A program made the translations under genes and the position numbers. A stretch of DNA of 64,000 bases from assembly GCF_016758175.1 (NCBI RefSeq), contig NZ_QYAB01000002.1:294799-358798 (forward strand), written 5' to 3'. Positions 31,511 to 40,700 of this stretch are shown here, piece after piece (position 1 is the first letter of the stretch; the number at the start of each line of letters is the position of its first letter). The stretch comes from Leucobacter zeae. GTDB lineage: Bacteria; Actinomycetota; Actinomycetes; Actinomycetales; Microbacteriaceae. The notes beneath the pieces are model-generated. The model was given only the letters and a program-made list of their open reading frames with translations, was not told the origin of the DNA and did not search any database.

Positions 31511-32635
31511 CTACTCGACCGGGTCTCGACGGCCAGGTTCGGGCACGGCACCGGGATCCGCCATGCCGGGTTCCTGCGCGAAGGGTTCCGCCGCTCCGGG
31601 ATCCGCCGGGCCGGGCCGAGCCGGGCCGGCGCTCCCTGACGCTTCGGCGGGAGCGTTCGAGCCCGCGGGAGCGTTCGAGCCCGCGGGAGCGTTCGAGCCC
31701 GCGGGAGCGTTCGAGCCCGCGGGGGCGGTCGGCTCTGCGGCCGCTGCCGCGCGCGCGGCCCGGCGGCGCCGGCGCGCCGTCCGCACGATGAGGATCACGG
31801 CGACCGCGACGATCGCGGCGACGACGAGCCAGGGGAGCAGGATCCCGGCGAGCACCAGCGCCCCCGATCCGGTGGCGCCGAGCGATGCGAAGCCCGCGAG
31901 CAGACCCTCCCAGAAATTCGCCGGCCCGCCGCCAGGGAGCGCGCTCGGCGTGGAGAGCAAGACCGAGACGGTCGACTCGGCGACCTGACCCTCGAGCGCT
32001 TCGAGCTGCGCGGTCAGCCCGTCGAGCTCCTGCTGGCGCTGCGTGAGCGCCGATTCCGCTTCGAGCAGCTCGCTCGTCGAGTCGGCGCCGGCCATGAGGT
32101 CGGAGAGGCGCTGGACCGACTGCTTCAGTGCGGCCACCCGGGCCTGCAGGTCGACGTGCTCGGCGGTGACATCGGTCGCCGACCGGCTCTGCGCCGTGAC
32201 CTCGCCCAGCTCGGCGAGCGCGTCGAACGCGGCGTCGAAGCGGTCGGCGGGCACACGGACGACGAGGTACGCGGATGCGCCACCGCCCTCGCCCGAGGTG
32301 CCCGAGACGTCCTGCGATTCGACCGACCCGCCGAGCTCGCGCACGGCGTCTGCGACGCGCTCCGCGCCCTCCGGGATGTCGGAGACGACGATCGAGACCT
32401 CTCCGGTGGAGATGATGGACTTGCCGGCCTCGGGGCCGGCGGCAGCGTCGGGATCCTTGGCATCGGTGACGGACTCGGGAGCGCTCGCGCCGGAGTCCTC
32501 GGAGACGGCGGACGTGAACTCGCGACCGGAAGGGGCGCCTCCCGAGTCCGCACCGGAACCGCCGGAGCAGGCGGACAGCGGCAGGACGAGCAGCGCCGCT
32601 GCTGCTGCGGCGAAGAGCGTGTGTCGTGGCTTCAT
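31511..32635 (-). CDS. DUF4349 domain lipoprotein
   Basis: Cell-surface protein of 374 residues. The signal peptide ends in lipobox PLSAC with the acylated cysteine at 23. After a Ser/Ala/Glu-rich linker comes the DUF4349 domain (about 75-270): SIISTGEVSIVVSDIPEGAERVADAVRELGGSVESQDVSG, then a coiled coil (VDLQARVAALKQSVQRLSDLMAGADSTSELLEAESALTQRQQELDGLTAQLEALEGQ). A membrane helix follows (LVLAGILLPWLVVAAIVAVAVILIV), with an Arg-rich stop-transfer and a Pro/Ala tail holding four APAGSN-type repeats. The protein would thus be anchored at both ends. Function unknown. TACGGT at 32642-32647 ends six bases before the ATG. Confidence 0.82.
   Translation of the reverse strand: MKPRHTLFAAAAAALLVLPLSACSGGSGADSGGAPSGREFTSAVSEDSGASAPESVTDAKDPDAAAGPEAGKSIISTGEVSIVVSDIPEGAERVADAVRELGGSVESQDVSGTSGEGGGASAYLVVRVPADRFDAAFDALAELGEVTAQSRSATDVTAEHVDLQARVAALKQSVQRLSDLMAGADSTSELLEAESALTQRQQELDGLTAQLEALEGQVAESTVSVLLSTPSALPGGGPANFWEGLLAGFASLGATGSGALVLAGILLPWLVVAAIVAVAVILIVRTARRRRRAARAAAAAEPTAPAGSNAPAGSNAPAGSNAPAGSNAPAEASGSAGPARPGPADPGAAEPFAQEPGMADPGAVPEPGRRDPVE
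31650..31721. repeat. Four exact 18-bp tandem repeats inside the DUF4349 gene
   Basis: Units 31650-31667, 31668-31685, 31686-31703 and 31704-31721 are identical (GGAGCGTTCGAGCCCGCG). They encode the six-residue repeat APAGSN in the cytoplasmic or tail region of the lipoprotein. A multiple of three keeps the frame when copies are gained or lost. Confidence 0.9.
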
Positions 32636-32641
32636 GCTGAC

Positions 32642-32647
32642 ACCGTA
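32642..32647 (-). promoter_or_regulatory. -10 box of a leaderless promoter (DUF4349 gene)
   Basis: TACGGT on the minus strand ends six bases before the ATG at 32635; no ribosome site is visible. Confidence 0.4.
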
Positions 32648-32773
32648 GGGCAGGGCGCCGCCAAAGCCTGCCGGGTGCGCTGTGGGGATCCCGAGGGTGG
32701 CCGGATCGTTATCTCGGGCGCTCGGCCCGGCGGCGCGTCCTGCCGGCTCGCTTTCGCATGCACGGGTGACGCG

Positions 32774-32823
32774 GAACTCGATTCGGCCCCCTTCGTCAGG
32801 CCGAAGGGGGCCGAATCGAGTTC
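32774..32823 (-). terminator. 22-bp perfect hairpin after the MFS gene
   Basis: The arms 32774-32795 and 32802-32823 are exactly complementary around a six-base loop. It lies 37 bases after the minus-strand MFS stop codon and upstream of the DUF4349 promoter. It is strong enough to terminate and also serves to insulate the two genes. Confidence 0.75.
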
Positions 32824-32859
32824 GGCGCGGTGATTCGAGGACGCGCGCCTCGAATGCGC

Positions 32860-34089
32860 CTAGTTGAGCGGGATCGTGACGGTGCCGGTCTCGGGCGGCG
32901 GTTCGACCGTGCGGCCCTTGAGATCCGGCAGCCAGCGCATCGAGCCGGCGGCGAATACCGCGCAGACGGTGAGCAGGAGCGCCGAGACGAAGATCGCGCC
33001 GCGCGCATCGGCGATGTCGATCGCGACGCCGGCGAGGGCCGACCCGGTCGCGACCCCTACGAGCTGGCCGGTGCCGACCCAGCCGTAGGCCTCGGCCGTC
33101 TCGGAGAACTTGACCGTGGCGCTGACGACGTTCGAGATCGCGGCGAACGCCGGAGCGGTGCCGAGGCCGCCGAGGAAGAGCACGGTGCCGAGCCACCAGA
33201 TGTTCAGGCTCACCAGTGCGGCGAGCGTCCCGGCGAGCACGATGCAGACGCGCAGCAGCAGCGACCACGGGCGCAGCTCGCGGTGCCCGAAGAGCAGGCC
33301 GCCGACGAGCGAGCCGCCCGCGAAGAGGGCGAGCACTACGCCCGATTCCATGCTCCCGTGGCCGTGCCCCGATCCCGAGCTGCTGAATGCGGCGACGATG
33401 CCCGCTTCGATCGCCGCGAACGACGCCACGAAGAAGAATCCGACCACCGTCGAGATGATGACCGTCGGGTAGCGCAGTACGGCGCCGAAACCGCGCTTGG
33501 ACGGCCGGAGCGCGACGCTGCCGATGATCGGGCTCGAGATGAACCAGGCGCCGCCCACGAGCATGAAGCCGGCCGCGACGCAGAGACCGGCCGTCGTGCC
33601 GAACTGCGACGAGACGAACACCGCGACGACGGGGCCGAGCACCCAGATGAGCTCCTGCGCGGCCGCGTCGAGCGAGAAGAGCGGGCTGAGCTGCTTCGGC
33701 GGCACGAGCTTGGGGTAGAGCGTGCGCACCGCGGGGGTGACCGGGGGAGTCGTCAGGCCGACGAGGAAGGCGAGCGCCGCGATCACGAGGAGCGGCAACT
33801 GGGCGAACGCGATCACGATGAGCAGGCCGGCGCACACGATTGACGTGAGTCCCAGCACGGGGCGCATGCCGAGCCGACCCATGAGCCGGCTGCTCAGCGG
33901 GCCCGAGATCGCCTGGCCCACGCTCTGCGTCGCGAGCACGATGCCGGCTGACGTGTAATCGCCGTAGGCGAGGTTGATGTGCAGGAGCAGGATGATCGAG
34001 AGCATCCCGAACGGGAACCGGGCAGTCAGTTGCGAGATGAGGACGCGGATGACGCCCGGATGCCTTCCCAGTTCGCCATAGATGCCCAT
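32860..34089 (-). CDS. MFS transporter
   Basis: Membrane transporter of 409 residues with about twelve hydrophobic segments. The MFS motif between helices 2 and 3 appears as GPLSSRLMGRLGMRPVLGLTS. The sequence follows the general drug/metabolite exporter type (for example YIFVSALLLTVCAVFAAGSMRWLPDL near the end); no substrate is evident. TATACT (34096-34101) ends six bases before the ATG, so translation probably starts at the transcript end. The nearest genes are unrelated and separated by hairpins, so it stands alone. Confidence 0.82.
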   Translation of the reverse strand: MGIYGELGRHPGVIRVLISQLTARFPFGMLSIILLLHINLAYGDYTSAGIVLATQSVGQAISGPLSSRLMGRLGMRPVLGLTSIVCAGLLIVIAFAQLPLLVIAALAFLVGLTTPPVTPAVRTLYPKLVPPKQLSPLFSLDAAAQELIWVLGPVVAVFVSSQFGTTAGLCVAAGFMLVGGAWFISSPIIGSVALRPSKRGFGAVLRYPTVIISTVVGFFFVASFAAIEAGIVAAFSSSGSGHGHGSMESGVVLALFAGGSLVGGLLFGHRELRPWSLLLRVCIVLAGTLAALVSLNIWWLGTVLFLGGLGTAPAFAAISNVVSATVKFSETAEAYGWVGTGQLVGVATGSALAGVAIDIADARGAIFVSALLLTVCAVFAAGSMRWLPDLKGRTVEPPPETGTVTIPLN

Positions 34090-34095
34090 CAGACG

Positions 34096-34101
34096 AGTAT
34101 A
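34096..34101 (-). promoter_or_regulatory. -10 box of a leaderless promoter (MFS gene)
   Basis: TATACT on the minus strand ends six bases before the ATG at 34089; a CTGACA lies 19 bases upstream of it as a possible -35. Confidence 0.55.
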
Positions 34102-34246
34102 TGGGCGGAATCGCCTCCAATGTCAGTGCCGGACTGCGGAATCCTTCGTTCTCGCGATGAATTTCGCGTGAATCGATCGGTGACGTGCTGGGAACGACGC
34201 TGCCCGACCCGCTACCCCCTCACCGACCCACGACCCATCTCGCTGA

Positions 34247-34308
34247 CCCACTACTGGACCGCCGAAATGGCATCGGCGCCGATGCCATTTCGGCGGTCCA
34301 GTAGTGGG
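34247..34308. repeat. Perfect 62-bp palindrome (copy 2 of a dispersed family)
   Basis: The arms 34247-34274 and 34281-34308 are exact reverse complements and the six-base centre GGCGCC is itself palindromic, so all 62 bases are symmetric. The core sequence matches the palindrome at 20391-20466. It lies in the 321-base gap between the RNA helicase terminator and the MFS promoter, which otherwise holds nothing recognisable. Confidence 0.9.
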
Positions 34309-34353
34309 GCGGGGCGTCACGGTCGACGGACGGGTGCACCCGGTCCGCAACGA

Positions 34354-34391
34354 GGAACGGGCGGTGCCGCGCACGCGGCACCGCCCGTTCC
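34354..34391 (-). terminator. 18-bp perfect hairpin terminator after the DEAD-box helicase
   Basis: Arms 34354-34371 and 34374-34391 are exactly complementary with a two-base loop, 19 bases after the stop codon of the minus-strand helicase gene. Confidence 0.75.
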
Positions 34392-34410
34392 CGAGCTTCG
34401 AACGAGTCGA

Positions 34411-36033
34411 CTACATCGAGGAGCTCGTCGAGTAGAACACCGTGCTGCCCGAGCTCTGCGTACGACGGCCCGAGCGGCGGGCCGAACCCTGCTGCTGGCG
34501 CTCGCCCTGCTGCTGCCGGTCGCCCTGGCCCCGGTGCTGGCCCTGCGACTGGCCGCGGCCGCCGCCCTGGCCGCCGCGCTGCCCGCGCGGCTGCTGCGAG
34601 CCGCCCTGCTGACCGCCGCGATCCTGGCGCTGCTGTCCGCCCTGGCGCTGCTGGCCGCCCTGACCGCCGGCGGATCCCGAGCCCCGGCCGCGGCCGCCGC
34701 GCGAGCGCTTGCGCTTCGCGTTGGCGCCCTGCGACTGGCCCTCGCCGGCGGGAGCATGGCCGGCTGCGCGCTGCTGCGCGGCCTGCGCCGCCGCGCGGCG
34801 GCGCTCGGTCTCCTTCGGATCGACGCGCGGAGCGACCTCGCCGATGAGCGCGAGCACCTCGGGGTCGATCTTCGCGGCGCTCGGGTTGACCGGCTTCGGG
34901 GTCACCCGGATCTTCGCGGCGCGCATGATCTGGCGCATCTCGCCGCGCTGCTCGGGCAGCACCAGGGTGACGACGTCGCCCTCGTTGCCGGCGCGGGCGG
35001 TGCGGCCCGAACGGTGCAGGTACGCCTTGTGCTCGACCGGCGGGTCGATGTGCACGACGAGGTCGACGCCGTCGACGTGCACGCCGCGGGCGGCGACGTC
35101 GGTCGCGACGAGCACCTTGGCGTCGCCCGACACGAACTCGGCGAGGTTGCGGTCGCGCGCGTTCTGAGACAGGTTGCCCTGCAGCTCGACCGCGGGGATC
35201 CCGGCAGCCGTGAGCTGCTTCGCGAGCTTCTTGGCCTGGTGCTTCATGCGCGTGAAGAAGATGCGGCGCGCGGTGCCCGAGGCGAGCGCCTCGATGAGGG
35301 CGTCCTTCTGATCCTTGCCGGCGACCTCGAATACGTGGTGCGTGAGCTGCGGGACGGGGCTCTCGGCGCTGTCCACGGAGTGCAGGATCGGGTCGTGCAG
35401 GTACTTCTTCACGATATTGTCGACCCCGTTGTCGAGGGTCGCGCTGAAGAGCAGCCGCTGGCCCTGCTTCGGGGTCTTGTTGAGGATCCGGGTGACGACG
35501 GGCAGGAAGCCCATGTCGGCCATGTGGTCGGCTTCGTCGAGCACGGTGATCTCCACGGCGTCGAGGCTCACGACGCCCTGCTTCATCAGATCGTCGAGGC
35601 GTCCGGGCGCGGCCACGACGATGTCGACGCCGCGCTCGAGCACCTCCTCCTGGCGGCGCTGCGAGACGCCGCCGAAGATGGTCGTCACCTTGACGCCCAC
35701 CGGGTCGGCGAGCATCTTCACGGTCTCGGCGATCTGCGTGACGAGTTCGCGCGTGGGGGCGAGCACGATGGCGCGCGGCCGGTTCGGGCGGCGCTTCTTG
35801 GCGGCGTCCTGCGCGTCCGTCGCGAGGTTCGCGACGAGCGGGATGCCGAATGCGATGGTCTTGCCCGATCCGGTGCGGCCGCGGCCGAGCACGTCGCGGC
35901 GGGCGAGCGTGTCGCGCAGCGTGTCGCGCTGGATCGGGAAGGGGCTCTCCTTGCCGTTCTTGGCGAGCGCGTCCGCGATGGCGGCCGGCACGCCGAGGTC
36001 GAGGAAGGACGGGGTGCGGGTGGTCTCGGTCAC
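34411..36033 (-). CDS. DEAD-box ATP-dependent RNA helicase
   Basis: RNA helicase of 540 residues in the RhlE/CsdA type. It has the Q-motif region (SFLDLGVPAAIADALAKNGKESPFPIQ), motif I GRTGSGKT, PTRELV, DEAD box VLDEADHMADMGF, SAT, and C-terminal motifs ATDVAARGVHVDGVDLVVHIDPP and HRSGRTARAG. The last 130 residues are an Arg/Gly/Gln-rich basic tail that probably binds RNA (RGGRGRGSGSAGGQGG and related repeats). The GTG at 36033 follows AAAGG; an in-frame upstream extension is Arg/Pro-rich and unconvincing. It likely acts in ribosome assembly or RNA decay. A long upstream gap suggests a long 5' leader. Confidence 0.9.
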   Translation of the reverse strand: MTETTRTPSFLDLGVPAAIADALAKNGKESPFPIQRDTLRDTLARRDVLGRGRTGSGKTIAFGIPLVANLATDAQDAAKKRRPNRPRAIVLAPTRELVTQIAETVKMLADPVGVKVTTIFGGVSQRRQEEVLERGVDIVVAAPGRLDDLMKQGVVSLDAVEITVLDEADHMADMGFLPVVTRILNKTPKQGQRLLFSATLDNGVDNIVKKYLHDPILHSVDSAESPVPQLTHHVFEVAGKDQKDALIEALASGTARRIFFTRMKHQAKKLAKQLTAAGIPAVELQGNLSQNARDRNLAEFVSGDAKVLVATDVAARGVHVDGVDLVVHIDPPVEHKAYLHRSGRTARAGNEGDVVTLVLPEQRGEMRQIMRAAKIRVTPKPVNPSAAKIDPEVLALIGEVAPRVDPKETERRRAAAQAAQQRAAGHAPAGEGQSQGANAKRKRSRGGRGRGSGSAGGQGGQQRQGGQQRQDRGGQQGGSQQPRGQRGGQGGGRGQSQGQHRGQGDRQQQGERQQQGSARRSGRRTQSSGSTVFYSTSSSM

Positions 36034-36377
36034 GGGGACCTTTCGTGATGGGGCAGCGCGGCGCGAGCTCCCGCATGGCGGGTTCGCGCGTGCATTCCTG
36101 CGTCGCTGCGGAATCGGCGAGTGCGCGGGACCGCGCATCCGTTCGCCGCGGAGAGTCGTGGAGCCCGTGGGCGCCGTCGCGGACCCGAGATGAGGGATCC
36201 GGCGCGTGAAAATCAGCGACGATGGGGTCCGCTGAGGGGACCCGTGCCTTCGAGTGTAGCGGGTGCGCCCGGAGAATGGCCCGTGGGGTTCACGGACGCG
36301 GAAGAACGCGGGAACTTTCGGGGAGGAACGCGCCTGGGATCGCGCCGACCCGATCCCGGACCTGCCATGATGCATGC
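36034..36377. promoter_or_regulatory. 344-bp divergent gap: long leader of the RNA helicase gene
   Basis: On the minus strand TACACT (36253-36258) is a plausible -10, giving a leader of about 210 bases before the helicase GTG. The leader contains a hairpin GGGTCC (36225-36230) / GGACCC (36238-36243). Long structured leaders are common in cold-inducible RNA helicase genes, but nothing here proves such control. No gene is visible in the gap. On the + strand only a weak CATGAT lies six bases before the next ATG. Confidence 0.35.
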
Positions 36378-37655
36378 ATGGGACGCATAACGATCCGTGA
36401 ATTCCACGACGACGACCTCGACGCCGTGGTCCGGCTGTGGTGGGAGGCCCAGGCCTCCGCAGAGCAGCCGGTCTACTCGCTCGCCGAGGTGACGGCATCC
36501 TGCCGTGAGGACCATGCCGTGGTCGCGGTCCGCGACGAGGTCGTGGTCGCCGCCGCCGTGGGCCGCGCCGCGCACGCCCAGGGCTGGGTCGTCTTCTTCG
36601 GCGTCTCGGAGGAGTCGCGCTCCGAGAACGTATCGGGCGCGCTGCTCGACGCGCTCGAGCGCAAGATGGCGCCGCTCGGGCTCTCGACGCTCTCGGTGCT
36701 GATGCCTGAGGGCAGTCGTCTCGACCTGCTCACCACGAACGGGTTCCAGTTGCGGTACGGGCTGCGCTACCTCGAACGGCAGATGCCCGTGCAGCGGCGC
36801 GAGCTCGAACTGCTCAAGGAGGTCGGCGGGCGGATCCTCCCGCGTCACCTCTGGGAGAACGTCGCCGGGATGCGGCACGAGAAGCAGCTGCTCGAGGAGC
36901 GGCTCGTCGCTCCGCTCGCGCAGCCCGATCTCGCGGACCGCTACGGCGTGGTGCCGCCCCGGGCGGTGATGCTCTTCGGGCCTCCCGGAACCGGCAAGAC
37001 GACGTTCGCGAAGGCCGTCGCCTCGCGGCTCGACTGGCCGTTCGTGGAGGTGTTCCCATCTCGTCTGGGCGACGGGATGAGCAGCATGGCCTCGTCGCTG
37101 CGCAGCACGTTCGAGCAGATCGACGAGCTCGAGCACGGCGTCGTATTCATCGACGAGGTCGAGGAGATCGCCTCGCGCCGCAGCGACCCGCCGACGCCGA
37201 CCCAGGGCGTGACCAACGAGCTGCTGAAGATCGTCGCCGACTTCCGAGCGCGGGAGGGGATGCTGCTCATCTGCGCGACGAACTTCGTGCGCGCGCTCGA
37301 CGCGGCCTTCCTGCGCCACGGACGGTTCGACTACGTGCTGCCGATCGGGTTGCCGGACGACGAGGCCAGGGACGCCATCTGGCGGCGCTACGTGCCCACC
37401 GAGATCGCCGCTGCGGTCGACTTCGCGGCGCTCGTCGCGCGGAGCGCGGGGTTGACACCGGCGGACATCGAGTACGCGGCGCGGCGCGCGTCGCAGGAGG
37501 CGCTCGCCCGTGCGCTGCGGGGCGGCGGCGCGGATCGCCGTACCGACCTCGAGACGAGCGACTACCTCGCGGCGCTCGAGGTGACTCGCGCGACGGTCTC
37601 CGATGAGCAGCAGGCGACGTTCTTGGAGGACATCGACGAGCTCGCGCGCCTGTAG
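36378..37655 (+). CDS. GNAT-like domain fused to an AAA+ ATPase
   Basis: A 425-residue protein in two parts. Residues 1-135 follow the GNAT acetyltransferase fold (ITIREFHDDDLDAVVRLWWEA at the start, TTNGFQLRYGLRYLERQM at the end). At the acetyl-CoA loop RSENVSGALL stands where R/QxxGxG/A is expected, so catalysis is doubtful. Residues about 155-400 are a classical AAA+ module: Walker A GPPGTGKT 201-208, Walker B VVFIDE 255-260, sensor ATN 300-302, arginine-finger-like RHGRFD 313-318 and a C-terminal lid (LTPADIEYAARRASQEA). It resembles ARC/FtsH/proteasome-type ATPases in the core. Role unknown; a substrate-sensing remodelling ATPase is the simplest guess. It precedes the TM0106 gene on the same strand. 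Confidence 0.8.
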   Translation: MGRITIREFHDDDLDAVVRLWWEAQASAEQPVYSLAEVTASCREDHAVVAVRDEVVVAAAVGRAAHAQGWVVFFGVSEESRSENVSGALLDALERKMAPLGLSTLSVLMPEGSRLDLLTTNGFQLRYGLRYLERQMPVQRRELELLKEVGGRILPRHLWENVAGMRHEKQLLEERLVAPLAQPDLADRYGVVPPRAVMLFGPPGTGKTTFAKAVASRLDWPFVEVFPSRLGDGMSSMASSLRSTFEQIDELEHGVVFIDEVEEIASRRSDPPTPTQGVTNELLKIVADFRAREGMLLICATNFVRALDAAFLRHGRFDYVLPIGLPDDEARDAIWRRYVPTEIAAAVDFAALVARSAGLTPADIEYAARRASQEALARALRGGGADRRTDLETSDYLAALEVTRATVSDEQQATFLEDIDELARL

Positions 37656-37686
37656 CGCCGTCGCACCCGATGTCGGTGGCACGCGG

Positions 37687-37692
37687 TAGCGT
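37687..37692 (+). promoter_or_regulatory. Possible -10 box for the TM0106-type gene
   Basis: TAGCGT in the 90-base gap, about 54 bases before the ATG; the same hexamer precedes the DUF2130 and epimerase genes. No clear -35. Confidence 0.3.
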
Positions 37693-37745
37693 CGGAGCCG
37701 TGCCGGGGGCGACCCGGGAGAGGTGCGTGAGCTGAAGGAGGCGGC

Positions 37746-40700
37746 ATGTTCGTGCAGCAGCGGAGCGACGGCGGGCAGCGGCTCATCACGAGCGCGAGCG
37801 ACCTGACGGCGGCCAGCGCGTGCGAGTTCGCGTTCCTGCGCCGGGTCGACGCGAAGCTCCACCGCGACGTCGAGGTGCCGCCCGATGACGACCCGATGCT
37901 CGCGCGTGCCGGGCGCCTGGGCGACGCGCACGAGGAGCGGACGCTCGAGGCCTACCGGGTCCGATACGGTCGGGGGGCTGCGGGCGAGCCCGGCGGCGTC
38001 GTCGAGATCCCGCGTCCCGAGTCGATGCGGGAGCCGGACCTGCTCGCCGTCGCGGACCTCACGCGCGTCGCGCTCCTCGCCCGCGCCGACCTGGTGTTCC
38101 AGGCGACGTTCTTCGACCCGAGCCAGCGCCCGGCCGATCCGTCAGCCGACCTGGAGATCGGCTTCGTCGGATTCGCCGATTTCCTCCGGCTCACGGGCGA
38201 CGGCGTCTACGAGGTGCAGGACACGAAGCTCGCGCGTCGCGCGAAGGTGACCGCGCTCATGCAGCTCGCCGCCTACGTCGAACAGCTGGAGCGGATCGGA
38301 GTGCCGGTCTCGGACGAGGCGGTGCTGATCCTCGGCGACGGCGCGCGCTCGCGGCACCGCGTCGCAGACATCGCGCCGGTGTTCCGCGCCAGGCGCGAGC
38401 GGCTGCACCGCATCCTGCTCGAGCGGGCCGCGGCGACCGGCGCCGACGGCGCGCGGGAGTCGGCCGCGCCGGTCGCCTGGGGGGCGCCTGGTGTCGTCGC
38501 CTGCGGCCGGTGCGAGGTCTGCGAGCCCGAGGTCGTGCGCACACGCGACCCGCTCCTCATCGCGGGGATCCGCGGCGCGCAGCGGAACGCGCTCGTCGCC
38601 GCCGGCTACGACACGATCGACCGCGCGGCGGAGCTGGCCGCGAACGCCGTGGAGATCGACGGCATCGCTCCGCGCACCGTCGAACGGATCGCGCTGCAGG
38701 CGTCGGTGCAACTGGCGAGCGGCGAGGGGCCTCCGGCATACCGCGTCGCGGATCCTGCGGCGCTCGCAGCCATCCCCGCGCCGGATCCCGGCGACATCTT
38801 CTTCGACTTCGAGGGGGACCCCCTGTACCGCGAAGCCGGTGACGAGGGGGCCGCGCAGTGGGGGATCGACTACCTGTTCGGCTGGGTCGACCGCGATGCC
38901 TCGTTCTCGGCGCTCTGGGCGCACGATCTCGTCGCCGAGCGCGAGGCGCTGCTCGACTTCCTGCGGTTCGTGGCCGACCGCAGGCGACGGTACCCGGGCA
39001 TGCGCATCTACCACTACGCGGCGTACGAGCGCACCCACCTGCTCTCCATCGCCGCGCGTCACGGAGTCGGCGAGGCCGACGTCGACCGGCTGCTGCGCGA
39101 GCACGTGCTCGTGGACCTGTATCCGATCGTGCGGCGCGCTCTGCGCGTCGGATCGCGCTCGTACTCGATCAAGAAGCTCGAGCCGCTCTACATGGGCGAC
39201 GAGCTCAGAGACGACGCGGGCGTGACGAACGCGGCGCAGTCGGTGACCGAGTACGCCGAAGCGGTCGAGCAGCTCGCGTCGGACGACCCCGAGCAGCGCT
39301 CCGAAGGGCGGCGGCGGCTCGACGGCATCGCCGACTACAACCGATACGACTGCGTCTCGACGCTGCGTCTGCGGGACTGGCTCGTGCACATCGCCGCGGA
39401 GCACGGCATCGTGCCGTCCCCGACCGAGACCGCTGCCGGCGACGAGGCGCCGAGACTCGAGCTCAGCCCGGTCGCCGCCCGACTCGCCGTGCACGCCGGG
39501 ACGCTCGACCCCGGGCCAGAGCGTACGGCGATCGCGATCGCGGGGAGTGCGATCGACTATCACGAGCGCGAGGAGAAGACGTTCTGGTGGGCGCACTTCG
39601 CGAGACTCGTCGACCCGATCGAGGACTGGGCCGATACGCGCGACGTGCTCGTCGTGGATGCCTCCCGGAGCCGGGTGCTGGAGGACTGGTTCGTGCCCGC
39701 GTCCCGGGCCAGGGCCGAGCGCCGGCACGTCGAGCTCGGGGGCGTGCTCGCGCCCGGGAGCACCCCGCGTCCGGGCGGCGAGGCGTTCGCGCTGTACGAC
39801 CACCCCGCGCCCTTCCCTCAGCGAGGAACGGCACCCGGCGCCCGCGGGGTGCGCCGGGTGCGGATCCTGGAAGCGGGGGAGGGCCGAGTCGTCGTCGAGG
39901 AGTACCTCGGAGACGCCGAGCACTACTCCGAGCTCCCCGTCGCGCTGGTGCCCGGTCCGCCTCCGCGGGCGGGCGCGCAGAAGAGTGCGATCGAAGAGTG
40001 GGGGGCCGCGTTCGCGGACGCGCTCGACCGCGGCGAGTTCCCCCAGGATCCCGTGGTGGACCTGCTCCTGCGCTCCGAGCCCCGCCTGCGTTCCGAGTCC
40101 GACCTGGGCCCCGATGCGCCGGCGCAGACCAGCACGGCACCGGCCCTCCCCGCACGGCTCACCGCGCCGGAATCCGATGCCGCGCTCGCCGCAGGGGGCG
40201 GAGACCCCGAGTCGCGCACGATCGGTGCCGTCGTCGCGAGCCTGCGGCGCCTCGAGCGCAGCTTCCTCGCCGTCCAGGGGCCCCCGGGCACGGGGAAGAC
40301 CTACCTCGCCGCCCGGGTCATCGCCCGCCTCGTCGCCGAGGACGGGTGGCGCATCGGGGTGGTCGCGCAATCGCACCGCGTCGTCGAGAACGTGCTGGAA
40401 GCGGTGGTCGCGGCGGGCCTCGCCCCTGATGTCGTCGGCAAGGTCCCGCAGGGCGGCGCCCTCCCGGAAGGGGCACCGGCGCCCGCCTACACCGTGCTCC
40501 GGCGCAACGAGCACGGTGCCTTCGCCGCGCGCTGCCGCGCGAGCGGGCGCGGCAGCGTGATCGGGGGGACGGCGTGGGACTTCAGCAATGAAGCGCGCTT
40601 CCCGCGGGGCGGGCTCGACCTGCTCGTGATCGACGAGGCTGGCCAGTTCTCGCTGGCCCCGACGATCGCGTCCGCGGCGTCCGCGCAGCGCCTCCTGCTG

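Noticed and set aside
31650-31721. Possible CRISPR-like array
   Set aside because: The repeats are directly tandem without spacers, lie inside a coding frame and encode a Pro/Ala tail.
37746-38520. CRISPR adaptation gene cas4
   Set aside because: The Cas4-like nuclease is only one part of a 1238-residue protein with a DEDD domain and helicase, and no CRISPR repeats or other cas genes are present.
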